Positions 26,216 through 35,214 of a stretch of DNA of 64,000 nt are shown piece after piece. The position numbers and the translations under genes are program-made. Below the pieces are notes generated by a model. That model was not told where the DNA came from, searched no databases, and was given only the letters and a program-made list of their open reading frames with translations. Origin of the DNA: Streptomyces antnestii (GTDB lineage: Bacteria; Actinomycetota; Actinomycetes; Streptomycetales; Streptomycetaceae); NCBI RefSeq assembly GCF_004005495.1, contig NZ_RZYA01000015.1, forward strand, positions 164,568-228,567, read 5' to 3'. Within the stretch, counting starts at the first letter, position 1, and every line of letters begins with the position of its first letter.

Positions 26216-27484
26216 ATGTCAATTTCTGCCATCCTCGGTAAGATATCTGCGCACGAGAATCGACGTGTGGAGACAGTCAATCTCGTGGCCAGTGAGAACC
26301 TGCTGTCCCCGGCAGCCCGTGCTGTTTTGTCCAGTGACCTCACTCACCGCTACTGCATTCCTCCAGTCGACCAGCGGCCGGCGGCAGTGTGGGACTATCC
26401 CAATCAGTTCGCAGTCCGCAGCCTGGAGCAAGAAGCCGAAAAGCTGGCGTGCCGAGCTCTCGATGCTGAGGTCGCCGACGCTCGACCACTGTCTGGTAAC
26501 AATGCCGCCTACATCCTGATCAAAGGGTTGATGGAACGGGGGGAGGCTATGGCTAGCGTTCCCGGCGACTGCGGTGGGCATTTCGCCACGGCCGAGATCT
26601 GTCAGCGCGAAGGTGTCGTTCGCCACGACATTGTGTACGACCGAAACGCATGTGCAATTGATGTCGAAGAAACTGCTTCCATGTGCGAGCGAGAGTGCGT
26701 AAAGCTACTTTTCCTGGATGCAAGCATGCAATCCTTCCCCTATCCAGTAAAGGAGTTGCGCGCTGCGCTTCCTTCGGATGTGATCATCGCCTACGACGCA
26801 TCACATACTATGGGAATAATTGCGGGTGGAGGCTTCCAGAATCCTCTGCACGAGGGAGCCGACCTGATTCAGGGGAGCACTCACAAGTCATTGTTCGGAC
26901 CTCAAAAGGCGCTCTTCGCCTACCGGCACCGTGGCGACACTTATAAGACTATACACAGCACTGTCAGCCCTCTTTTCGTATCGAACTCGCATCCTCACCA
27001 CACGGCCGTGCTTGCTGTGGCCCTGCAAGAGTCCCTGGACTTCGGCCAGCCGTATGCCCGGCAGGTCGTAGCAAACGCTCGGGCGCTGGCGGGCGCGTTG
27101 CATAGTGGAGGCGCTCAGATCCCCTTTGTGGACCAGCACTTCACAGACTGCCATCAGTTCGTTTGGCCCATCGGCAACCGAGATGAGGCTGAGCGAAGGT
27201 GGGTAGCACTGGAGGCCGCAGGATTGCATGTCAACATGGTTCGAGTCCCCTTCCAGCCAGGCAAGTTCGGCTATCGGATCGGCACCTCAGAGTTGACGCG
27301 CCGAGGGATGGGGGTGGGGGAGATGGCCCAGTTGGCTGCGGTGATGTTGGACATCGTCCGCAATGATGTCCACAGCGAGGGCACGCAGAGTCACGCTGAG
27401 GCCATTCGACAGATCTCCGCCCTGTTCCCCCACTTGTACTACGGATACGAAGAATCCGGAGCACCTCTCGGTCTGCCTGTTTAG
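26216..27484 (+). CDS. SHMT-family PLP enzyme (hydroxymethyltransferase or transaldolase-like)
   Basis: 422 residues, fold type I PLP enzyme of the serine hydroxymethyltransferase family. It keeps NLVASENLLSPAARAV (substrate-binding Ser/Glu), IIAYDASHTMGIIAGG and the PLP lysine in QGSTHKSLFGPQKALF. It clearly differs from the housekeeping GlyA whose C terminus is at 63852-64000. Cluster-borne relatives act as L-threonine transaldolases or alpha-hydroxymethyltransferases that make beta-hydroxy or alpha-branched amino acids, so it probably supplies an unusual amino acid for the ATP-grasp ligases. Start at ATG 26216 with GAGG 9 bases upstream. It is 158 bases upstream of dnaE. Confidence 0.85.
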   Translation: MSISAILGKISAHENRRVETVNLVASENLLSPAARAVLSSDLTHRYCIPPVDQRPAAVWDYPNQFAVRSLEQEAEKLACRALDAEVADARPLSGNNAAYILIKGLMERGEAMASVPGDCGGHFATAEICQREGVVRHDIVYDRNACAIDVEETASMCERECVKLLFLDASMQSFPYPVKELRAALPSDVIIAYDASHTMGIIAGGGFQNPLHEGADLIQGSTHKSLFGPQKALFAYRHRGDTYKTIHSTVSPLFVSNSHPHHTAVLAVALQESLDFGQPYARQVVANARALAGALHSGGAQIPFVDQHFTDCHQFVWPIGNRDEAERRWVALEAAGLHVNMVRVPFQPGKFGYRIGTSELTRRGMGVGEMAQLAAVMLDIVRNDVHSEGTQSHAEAIRQISALFPHLYYGYEESGAPLGLPV

Positions 27485-27642
27485 ATCAGGGAGGAACGCC
27501 ACAAGCCGCGTGCCCCTGGCACCATGCGAGGGGCACGTGCCGACACCCCAACTCGGCTGTCATTCCTAGCTTTTTGCTCAACGGTAGGGTGCAGCTCCCT
27601 GATCCTTCGTGTCTCTCGGCTGCTCTTCTGGAGGCCTCAACC

Positions 27643-30600
27643 GTGTCAAAGCCGCCCTTCACGCACCTGCACGTCCACACCCAGTACTCGCTGCTGGACG
27701 GTGCCGCACGTCTGAAGGACATGTTCAAGACGTGCAACGAGATGGGCATGACCCACTTGGCCATGTCCGACCACGGCAACCTGCACGGGGCGTACGACTT
27801 CTTCCACACGGCGAAGAAGTCCGGGGTCGTCCCGATCATCGGGATCGAGGCGTACGTCGCCCCCGAGTCGCGGCGCAACAAGCGGAAGATCAAGTGGGGC
27901 CAGCCGCACCAGAAGCGGGACGACGTCTCCGGTTCGGGTGGCTACACCCACAAGACTATGTGGGCGACCAACCAGACTGGTCTGCACAACCTCTTCAAGC
28001 TGTCCTCGGACGCGTACGCGGAGGGTTGGCTGCAGAAGTGGCCGCGCATGGACAAGGAGACGATCTCCCAGTGGAGCGAGGGCATGGTCGGGGCCACTGG
28101 CTGCCCGTCCGGTGAGGTACAGACGCGCCTGCGTCTCGGACAGTTCGACGAGGCACTCAAGGCCGCCTCCGAGTACCAGGACATCTTCGGCAAGGACCGG
28201 TACTTCCTGGAGCTGATGCAGCACGGCATCGACATCGAGCGCCGGGTCCGTGACGACCTGCTGCGGGTCGGCAAGAAGCTCGGCATCCCGCCCCTGGTGA
28301 CGAACGACTCGCACTACACGTACGCGCACGAGGCGACCGCGCACGACGCCCTGCTCTGCATCCAGACCGGCAAGAACCTCTCCGACCCGGACCGCTTCCG
28401 ATTGGACGGAGGCGGCTACTACCTGAAGTCCACGGAGGAGATGTACGCCGTGGAGACTTCAGAGATCTGGCAACAAGGTTGCGACAACACGCGCCTGATC
28501 GCTGAGATGATCGACACCACGGGCATGTTCGAGAAGCGCGACCTGATGCCGAGGTTCGACATCCCGGAGGAGGGCTACACCAACACCACCTGGTTCAAGG
28601 AGGAAGTGCGGCGCGGCATGAACCGCCGCTACCCCGGTGGCGTGCCCGACGACCGCCAGAAGCAGGCGGAGTACGAGATGGACGTCATCATCCAGATGGG
28701 GTTCCCGGGGTACTTCCTGGTCGTCGCCGACTTCATCATGTGGGCCAAGAACAACGGGATCGCGGTGGGCCCGGGTCGTGGTTCGGCGGCCGGTTCGATC
28801 GTCGCGTACGCCATGGGCATCACCGACCTCGACCCGATCACGCACGGCCTGATCTTCGAGCGGTTCCTGAACCCCGAGCGCGTCTCCATGCCCGATGTCG
28901 ACATCGACTTCGACGAGCGCAGGCGCGTCGAAGTGATCAGGTACGTGACCGAGAAGTACGGCGCCGACAAGGTCGCCATGATCGGCACCTACGGCAAGAT
29001 CAAGGCCAAGAACGCGATCAAGGACTCCGCGCGCGTCCTCGGCTACCCGTACGCGATGGGCGACCGCCTCACCAAGGCGATGCCCGCCGACGTCCTCGGC
29101 AAGGGCATCGACCTGTCGGGCATCACCGACCCCGCCCACCCGCGCTACAGCGAGGCGGGTGAGATCCGGGGGATGTACGAGAACGAGCCGGACGTCAAGA
29201 AGGTCATCGACACCGCCAAGGGTGTCGAGGGCCTGGTCCGGCAGATGGGCGTGCACGCCGCCGGCGTCATCATGTCCAGCGAGCCCATCGTCGACCACGC
29301 CCCGCTCTGGACGCGGCACACCGACGGCGTCACCATCACGCAGTGGGACTACCCGCAGTGCGAGTCGCTCGGCCTGATCAAGATGGACTTCCTCGGCCTG
29401 CGCAACCTCACGATCATGGACGACGCCGTCAAAATGGTGAAGGCCAACAAGGGCGTCGACCTGGAGATGCTCGCCCTCCCGCTGGACGACCCCAAGACGT
29501 ACGAACTGCTCTGCCGCGGTGACACGCTCGGCGTGTTCCAGTTCGACGGCGGACCCATGCGCTCCCTGCTCCGCCAGATGCAGCCCGACAACTTCGAGGA
29601 CATTTCCGCCGTCTCGGCCCTGTACCGCCCGGGCCCGATGGGAATGAACTCGCACACGAACTACGCGGAGCGCAAGAACGGGCGCCAGGAGATCACCCCG
29701 ATCCACCCGGAGCTCGAAGAGCCGCTGAAGGAGACCCTGGGTCTCACCCACGGCCTCATCGTGTACCAGGAGCAGGTGCAGAAGGCCGCCCAGATCATCG
29801 CCGGCTACTCGCTCGGCGAGGCCGACATCCTGCGCCGCGTGATGGGCAAGAAGAAGCCCGAGGAGCTGGAGAAGAACTTCTCCATTTTCCAGGGCGGTGC
29901 CCGCAAGAACGGCTTCTCCGACGCGGCGATCCAGGCCCTGTGGGACGTCCTGGTGCCGTTCGCCGGATACGCGTTCAACAAGGCACACTCCTCCGCGTAC
30001 GGCCTCGTCACCTACTGGACCGCCTACCTCAAGGCGAACTACCCGGCCGAGTACATGGCCGCGCTGCTCACGTCGGTGAAGGACGACAAGGACAAGTCGG
30101 CCGTCTACCTCAACGAGTGCCGGCGCATGAAGATCAAGGTGCTCCCGCCGAATGTGAACGAGTCGGTGCACAACTTCGCCGCCCAGGGCGACGACGTGAT
30201 CCTCTTCGGCCTGGAGGCCGTCCGCAATGTCGGTACGAACGTGGTCGAGTCGATCATCCGTTCGCGCAAGGCCAAGGGGAAGTACTCCTCGTTCCCCGAC
30301 TACCTCGACAAGGTCGAGGCCGCCGCATGCAACAAGCGCACCACGGAATCGCTGATCAAGGCAGGCGCGTTCGACACGATGGGGCACACCCGCAAGGGCC
30401 TCACTGCACAGTACGAGCCGATGATCGACAACGTCGTACAGGTCAAGAGGAAGGAAGCGGAAGGGCAGTTCGACCTCTTCGGCGGCATGGGCGAGGAGGA
30501 CAGCAGCGAGCCGGGCTTCGGGCTCGACGTCGAATTCTCCGAGGACGAGTGGGAGAAGACCTATCTCCTCGCCCAGGAGCGCGAGATGCTCGGCCTGTAC

Positions 30601-31185
30601 GTCTCCGACCACCCGCTGTTCGGCCTCGAACACGTGCTGTCCGACAAGGCGGACGCGGGCATCGGGCAGCTCACCGGCGGCGACTACTCGGACGGGTCGG
30701 TCGTCACCGTCGGCGGCATCATCTCGGGCCTCCAGCGCAAGATGACCAAGCAGGGCAACGCCTGGGCCATCGCGACAGTCGAGGACCTGGCCGGCTCCAT
30801 CGAGTGCATGTTCTTCCCGGCGACGTACCAGCTGGTGTCGACCCAACTCGTGGAAGACGCCGTCGTGTTCGTGAAAGGCCGCCTCGACAAACGCGAGGAC
30901 GTGCCGCGCCTGGTCGCCATGGAGATGCAGGTCCCCGACCTGTCGCACGCGGGTACCAACGCCCCGGTGATCCTCACCATCCCGGCGCTCAAGGTGACCC
31001 CGCCGATGATCAGCCGCCTCGGCGAGATCCTCTCCAACCACCGCGGCGACAGCGAGGTGCGCATCAAGCTCCAGGGCCCGCGCAAGACCACGGTGCTCCG
31101 CCTCGATAACCACTTCGTCACCCGGAGCCCTGCTCTTTTCGGCGACCTGAAGGTACTACTCGGCTCTTCTTGCCTGGCTGGCTGA
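27643..31185 (+). CDS. dnaE: DNA polymerase III alpha subunit, second copy; candidate self-resistance target
   Basis: Full-length C-family replicative polymerase, about 1180 residues, the normal size for Streptomyces DnaE. The N-terminal PHP domain opens THLHVHTQYSLLDG. The palm has the catalytic aspartates in MPDVDIDFDERRR and LIKMDFLGLRNL. The helix-hairpin-helix region and beta-clamp-binding area are present, and an OB fold follows (VGGIISGLQRKMTKQGNAW). It ends in the usual ALFGDLKVLLG. GTG 27643 has GGAGG 8 bases upstream; a longer start is unlikely. G/C content is visibly higher than in the neighbours. It lies inside the biosynthetic operon, in the same direction as its neighbours, on an integrated element. 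As I recall, housekeeping dnaE is elsewhere in Streptomyces (SCO2064 in S. coelicolor). A duplicated target gene in a cluster usually gives self-resistance. Confidence 0.96.
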   Translation: MSKPPFTHLHVHTQYSLLDGAARLKDMFKTCNEMGMTHLAMSDHGNLHGAYDFFHTAKKSGVVPIIGIEAYVAPESRRNKRKIKWGQPHQKRDDVSGSGGYTHKTMWATNQTGLHNLFKLSSDAYAEGWLQKWPRMDKETISQWSEGMVGATGCPSGEVQTRLRLGQFDEALKAASEYQDIFGKDRYFLELMQHGIDIERRVRDDLLRVGKKLGIPPLVTNDSHYTYAHEATAHDALLCIQTGKNLSDPDRFRLDGGGYYLKSTEEMYAVETSEIWQQGCDNTRLIAEMIDTTGMFEKRDLMPRFDIPEEGYTNTTWFKEEVRRGMNRRYPGGVPDDRQKQAEYEMDVIIQMGFPGYFLVVADFIMWAKNNGIAVGPGRGSAAGSIVAYAMGITDLDPITHGLIFERFLNPERVSMPDVDIDFDERRRVEVIRYVTEKYGADKVAMIGTYGKIKAKNAIKDSARVLGYPYAMGDRLTKAMPADVLGKGIDLSGITDPAHPRYSEAGEIRGMYENEPDVKKVIDTAKGVEGLVRQMGVHAAGVIMSSEPIVDHAPLWTRHTDGVTITQWDYPQCESLGLIKMDFLGLRNLTIMDDAVKMVKANKGVDLEMLALPLDDPKTYELLCRGDTLGVFQFDGGPMRSLLRQMQPDNFEDISAVSALYRPGPMGMNSHTNYAERKNGRQEITPIHPELEEPLKETLGLTHGLIVYQEQVQKAAQIIAGYSLGEADILRRVMGKKKPEELEKNFSIFQGGARKNGFSDAAIQALWDVLVPFAGYAFNKAHSSAYGLVTYWTAYLKANYPAEYMAALLTSVKDDKDKSAVYLNECRRMKIKVLPPNVNESVHNFAAQGDDVILFGLEAVRNVGTNVVESIIRSRKAKGKYSSFPDYLDKVEAAACNKRTTESLIKAGAFDTMGHTRKGLTAQYEPMIDNVVQVKRKEAEGQFDLFGGMGEEDSSEPGFGLDVEFSEDEWEKTYLLAQEREMLGLYVSDHPLFGLEHVLSDKADAGIGQLTGGDYSDGSVVTVGGIISGLQRKMTKQGNAWAIATVEDLAGSIECMFFPATYQLVSTQLVEDAVVFVKGRLDKREDVPRLVAMEMQVPDLSHAGTNAPVILTIPALKVTPPMISRLGEILSNHRGDSEVRIKLQGPRKTTVLRLDNHFVTRSPALFGDLKVLLGSSCLAG

Positions 31186-31271
31186 TCCAAAAAGTGCGTC
31201 ACCAAAAAACCGACAAGGGCGGATTACAGGCGTGCCCTGATCTTTCGCGCAGAAAAAGAGGGGAAACGCGT

Positions 31272-32516
31272 ATGGAAGAGCGGCAGAATGCGACTCGGAG
31301 AAGCGTGACGAAGGCGCGAATAAAGTCTCTGAAGACCGCAGGGTTTGCGTCGTGGGCTGGAATCGCGTTCGCTAGCCGTATGCCCGTCGCCATGGCGCCT
31401 CTAGCAATGGTGTTTCTAGTAAGGGATCGCCCTGACGGGCTAGCTGAAGGAAGTCTCCTAGCTACTCTCTACGTCATCGGCGAGATGGTAGGTGCACCTA
31501 TTCTGGGTACCATTGCCTCCCCCCGCCGCTTGCGACAGCATTTGGCGGCAGGACTTGCCATCGGCGGCTCGGCTTTCGCGGGTGTCGCTCTTTTTCGTGA
31601 TGCACCTATATGGCTCCTCATGATTCTCTCATTGATAGCCGGAGCTGCACCTGCCGCTACTCCCGGGGGGGTACAGACAATACTGACTCGTCAGTTCAAA
31701 GAAGCTGACGTACCCTTCGCCCTGTCGGTTTCTCGCGTCCATGCAACGGTCGTCTGGTCTGTCGCGCCGGCGTCAGTTGGGTACCTAGCTCTTACAGTCG
31801 CCCCGTTCACTCCCTTCCTTCTTGGCGCCCTGCTGTTTCTGCTATCTGCCAGCATGTTGATCTTCATCTCCGCCGGTTCCGGGAATATTCAAGGGAAGAA
31901 GCCGGACAGTGTTAAAAAATCAGTCACGGAATTGAGCAGAGCGTGGCCTCTTTTCCTAGGGACTGCGGCTGTAAATTTTCTCGTCGGGCTCGGCGAACTC
32001 GAGCTGGTTGCTCTGCTTTCCTCTAAAGGGATTCAAGTTATCTGGGCTGGCCCTCTGGTGGCAGGATTTTCAGTCATCGGTGTCGTCGGTACGATTGCTT
32101 TTGGTCTCGGGAAGTGGCCGGGAAACCACCGGCAGCAGTCCACCTGGCTAATAGTGATGATGTGCTCCGGAACAGTCATTTGCGCGATATCATCGAATCT
32201 TCTCCCCCTTGCCCTAGGATTTCTATTCTCGGGGCTTTTCGTTCCATGTTTCATGCTGGTTCGGAACCTGGCACTGCGCGACCTCCTGCCTGAACAATTC
32301 CACACAGCCGGATTTTCGGTTCTCTACGCCTCTTCATGCGTGGGATACGTGCTTTGTGGAGCTACAGCCAGTGTGACTCTCAAATTCTCGCAGCCGCAGA
32401 CCTCGCTTATAGGCGCCGCCGGCGCTGTGGCAGTTATAACCTTCGCGTCATTTGTCGTTGAGCGGCGGCTGGCGTCAAGTCGTCAGGAACTCACAGCGAC
32501 GAATTCGTTTAGTTAA
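31272..32516 (+). CDS. MFS transporter, probable product exporter
   Basis: Integral membrane protein of 414 residues with about 12 hydrophobic segments and a central charged loop (GNIQGKKPDSVKKSVTELS), the usual shape of a drug/proton antiporter of the major facilitator superfamily. ATG 31272 is chosen with AGAGGGGAAA just upstream; longer in-frame sequence overlaps the end of dnaE. It follows dnaE by 86 bases. The likely role is export of the cluster product, which would act as second-line self-protection beside the extra DnaE. Base composition returns to the lower G/C level of the other biosynthetic genes. Confidence 0.88.
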   Translation: MEERQNATRRSVTKARIKSLKTAGFASWAGIAFASRMPVAMAPLAMVFLVRDRPDGLAEGSLLATLYVIGEMVGAPILGTIASPRRLRQHLAAGLAIGGSAFAGVALFRDAPIWLLMILSLIAGAAPAATPGGVQTILTRQFKEADVPFALSVSRVHATVVWSVAPASVGYLALTVAPFTPFLLGALLFLLSASMLIFISAGSGNIQGKKPDSVKKSVTELSRAWPLFLGTAAVNFLVGLGELELVALLSSKGIQVIWAGPLVAGFSVIGVVGTIAFGLGKWPGNHRQQSTWLIVMMCSGTVICAISSNLLPLALGFLFSGLFVPCFMLVRNLALRDLLPEQFHTAGFSVLYASSCVGYVLCGATASVTLKFSQPQTSLIGAAGAVAVITFASFVVERRLASSRQELTATNSFS

Positions 32517-32539
32517 TTCACCCGATGGAGGGGAATATA

Positions 32540-33817
32540 TTGACACCCGTAACTGTAGCCTTCGCTGGTTTTGGCAATCGCGCGGAACGCTATGCGCAGT
32601 GGATCGACGAGAATCCAGAACTCTGTAGAGTTGTCGCCATTGCAGAGCCCCGAGCAGTCAGGCGGGAGCGGGTTGCAGAAAAGTACGGCCTTGGCGCCAA
32701 CATGGCCGTGGCTGACTGGAGGGCCCTAGCACAGTTGGGGCGCGTGGCTGACGCCATCATCATTTCCCTACCGGATCAAGACCGCGTCGGTCCGGTTGAA
32801 GAATTCTTGAAACGCGGCTATGACACCTTGCTGGAGAAGCCAATAGCGGTCAACGAGGAGGACTGTAGGTCGATTGTAGCTGCTGCAACAAAAAACAACT
32901 CTCTCTTTGCCGTCTGTCACAGTCTGAGGTATACCCCGCACACCCAGACCATCAAGGAGGCTGTAACTAGCGGACGAATAGGTGAGGTCATCTCTATTCA
33001 GCATATTGAGCCCGTAGACTATCTGCATTATGCCCACTCCTTCGTACGGGGGAACTGGAAGAAAGAGGCAGAGTCCTCGTCTATGCTATTGCAGAAATCG
33101 TGCCACGACATGGACCTTCTGCAATATTGGGTAGACAGTCCAATACGGCGAGTATCAAGTTTCGGTCGGCTGTCTCACTTTAGGCCAGCGAACAAGCCCG
33201 CCGGAACAGCAGACCGATGCATCGACTGCAAAATCCAAGACGAGTGCGCATTCTCCGCCACTCGCCAGTATCTCCCCTTGATTCGCGAAGGGCATACGTG
33301 CTGGCCGATCGATGTCGTCACGGAAGAATTCACGGAGCTTGGCGTACGCGAATCCTTGGAGGTAGGCCCCTACGGCTCCTGCGTCTATAACTCAGGAAAT
33401 GATGTGGTGGATCACCAAGTGGTGAATATGGAATTCGAAAGTGGCGTAACGGGAAGTTTTACCATGGTGGGCTTCGGGTGGGATTCACGCCGCAGGACAA
33501 GGATATTTGGAACACAGGGGGAGGTGGAGGGAGATCTGGACACCGTCAAAATCGCACACTTCCCGACGCGCAGTTATGAAGAGATAGAAATCAACCCCAG
33601 TCGGCCGCCAGGTAGCATGGCCCCTCTGGGTTCTGGAAGAAATATTGCCGTCAATAGCTTGCTTAGCGCTTTCATCAAAGCTGTGAAGACCGGGGATAGA
33701 TCAGGGATCCTCTCCGGCCCGGAAGAATCACTCAACTCGCATCTCGCTGTTTTTGCCGCAGAGAAATCGAGGCGAGAGGGGGGAATTGTCGATGTTTCGG
33801 CGTTGACCCACGCTTAG
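32540..33817 (+). CDS. Gfo/Idh/MocA family oxidoreductase
   Basis: NAD(P)-dependent dehydrogenase of about 425 residues. The N-terminal Rossmann fold starts PVTVAFAGFGNRAERYAQW and the family signature is LEKPIAVNEEDC, with the active-site Lys. A cysteine group (CIDCKIQDEC) in the C-terminal domain is common in sugar- or inositol-type members. TTG 32540 is preferred because GGAGGGG lies 6 bases upstream; ATG 32525 has no such site. It ends the plus-strand biosynthetic operon. The substrate could be a sugar, a cyclitol or an amino-acid-derived alcohol. Confidence 0.85.
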   Translation: MTPVTVAFAGFGNRAERYAQWIDENPELCRVVAIAEPRAVRRERVAEKYGLGANMAVADWRALAQLGRVADAIIISLPDQDRVGPVEEFLKRGYDTLLEKPIAVNEEDCRSIVAAATKNNSLFAVCHSLRYTPHTQTIKEAVTSGRIGEVISIQHIEPVDYLHYAHSFVRGNWKKEAESSSMLLQKSCHDMDLLQYWVDSPIRRVSSFGRLSHFRPANKPAGTADRCIDCKIQDECAFSATRQYLPLIREGHTCWPIDVVTEEFTELGVRESLEVGPYGSCVYNSGNDVVDHQVVNMEFESGVTGSFTMVGFGWDSRRRTRIFGTQGEVEGDLDTVKIAHFPTRSYEEIEINPSRPPGSMAPLGSGRNIAVNSLLSAFIKAVKTGDRSGILSGPEESLNSHLAVFAAEKSRREGGIVDVSALTHA

Positions 33818-33836
33818 GGAAAGTGGGGAGGCCTGC

Positions 33837-34002
33837 ATGCCTCAAATTAGAGTAGAGTATTCAGTGGGACTTGAAGAGAGTTTTGGAGGTTTCGCTACTC
33901 TTGCACACCCTGCTCGTCGAGTACGCTCAACTTAGTATGGGAAACTGTAAGACGCGCTTCGTTCCCGTAGCTGAAATATTTTCAGGCGATTCGCTTGCGG
34001 AG
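33837..34002 (+). pseudogene. Frameshifted remnant of a 5-carboxymethyl-2-hydroxymuconate isomerase-like gene
   Basis: The frame opens MPQIRVEYSVGLEESFGGF, with the N-terminal Pro of the tautomerase superfamily, then shifts by one base and continues in the next frame as LLLHTLLVEYAQLSMGNCKTRFVPVAEIFSGD. The joined sequence resembles the first two thirds of small CHMI-like isomerases (about 115-130 residues). The 3' part is missing and the DNA runs into transposase remnants. It lies 20 bases after the Gfo/Idh/MocA gene, so it was probably the last gene of that operon before it was damaged. Confidence 0.5.
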
Positions 34003-34100
34003 GTGCGTGAGCTCAGCTCTTCGTGCAAAGAGTCCGGGCGATGCAATTGCGGCCGCACGCATTGAGTCGAAGGTCTCCGTGAATCCAGTGAAGGCGTCCG

Positions 34101-34445
34101 TCAAGCACGATAAACGCCACGGGTGCTGACAGCACGGGGCCGCGGTGATCGTGCAGGCACACACGCCGGATGATGCGTCTGCGTGCTGTACGGGGTGTGG
34201 TGGCGCGAGGGACTTGGGCCACAGCCGCGATACGTGCCCCCGTTGGGTCGCACCAGTGCGAGGCAACCGCCCGCCCGGTAGCGGGGGACCCACCGGTCCA
34301 GCGTGCCGCGAGCGACCTTCACCTGCCGGCCGAATGGGTAGGTGAGCTCCTGCTCGGCCAGCTCGCGAGCGAGTTGCCCGCGCTGGCGCGTCGCGAGGTT
34401 CGTGTCGATCAGATCCTGGATCAAGCCGTAGCGGAACAGGCCCAC
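34101..34445 (-). pseudogene. N-terminal remnant of an integrase-core transposase
   Basis: The first ~60 residues (MGLFRYGLIQDLIDTNLATRQRGQLARELAEQE, then VKVARGTLDRWVPRYRAGG) form the helix-turn-helix head of an rve-type transposase like those of the IS481/Mu-like group. The frame then loses similarity, and no DDE core is present. This is decayed IS DNA. Confidence 0.5.
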
Positions 34446-34802
34446 CTGCTGCGCCCGATCCGCCTGGTGATGTCCTCGTCCTCTCGGGTGAACTGTGGTC
34501 GCTCAACGAACCGTTGCTGCCCCAGCCGGCGCCGAAGCTGGTCGAGGGCAGACCGCTGATGCCGATCCCGATTTCAAAGAGTCCTCCTGTAACTCCCGTG
34601 ACGCCTGGCGGCGTGAAAATCGGTGCAGGCGTGACGCCATCGGGCGGCATGCGCCTTTCCGCCGTATCGGTCGCCAGGTACGGGCCTCGATCATGTTCTA
34701 CGGAGGCTGTTCGTCCACGTCGATGGCGTTTGGGCTTGCGAGCCCGAGAAAGAGTCTGACGCGGGGGCCAGCCAGGGGTCACCGACTGTTGCCACGTGCA
34801 CG
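34446..34802. other. Unassigned DNA between IS remnants
   Basis: No gene is supported here. Several open frames cross this stretch on both strands but none is protein-like over its length. It is probably scrambled insertion-sequence or gene debris. Confidence 0.4.
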
Positions 34803-35142
34803 CCGATCAGCACCACCGGGCCCGCTGGCAAGGGGAACGCCTGGCTCAAGGGCGCCTTGGGCGAAGCGGCCAGCGCCGCCGCCCGGACCGACACCTTTCT
34901 TGGTGCCCGCTACCGGCGGCTGGTCAAACGGCGAGGTCACGCCAAGGCCCTGGCCGCGGTCGCACGATCCATCCTCGTCATTGTCTGGCACCTGATCGAC
35001 GACCCACAGGCCCGGTATCAGGAACTCGGCCCCGGACTGGCACCAGCGACATCTCAACCCGCAGCGCAAGACCCGCGACCTCGTCCGGCAGCTCGAACAC
35101 CTCGGCCACCACGTCACTCTCGCCCCCACCAGCGCAGCCTGA
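34803..35142 (+). pseudogene. C-terminal remnant of an IS110-family transposase
   Basis: One frame reads ISTTGPAGKGNAWLKGALGEAAS...DTFLGARYRRLVKRRGHAKAL...SILVIVWHLIDDPQARYQELG, the typical Tnp_20 end of IS110/IS116 transposases. A frameshift near 35037 moves the ending (WHQRHLNPQRKTRDLVRQLEHLG) to another frame. The DEDD catalytic domain is absent. Confidence 0.7.
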
Positions 35143-35214
35143 CCAACCCCGCCGCTTCGTAGTGAGACCGTTCGGCTCCGCCGAACGGCGCTGCCGCCTG
35201 CCTACGTGAACGTT

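Noticed and set aside
28459..31113. 884-codon open frame opposite dnaE
   Set aside because: Mirror frame of a highly conserved gene with strong codon bias; no domain and no ribosome-binding site.
27643..31185. dnaE as the housekeeping copy, with the cluster merely inserted beside it
   Set aside because: The flanking chromosome continues from 17.6 kb to 62.4 kb and belongs to the sdaA/glyA region, not to the usual dnaE neighbourhood; dnaE lies well inside the element and between biosynthetic genes. Only the full genome can settle it.
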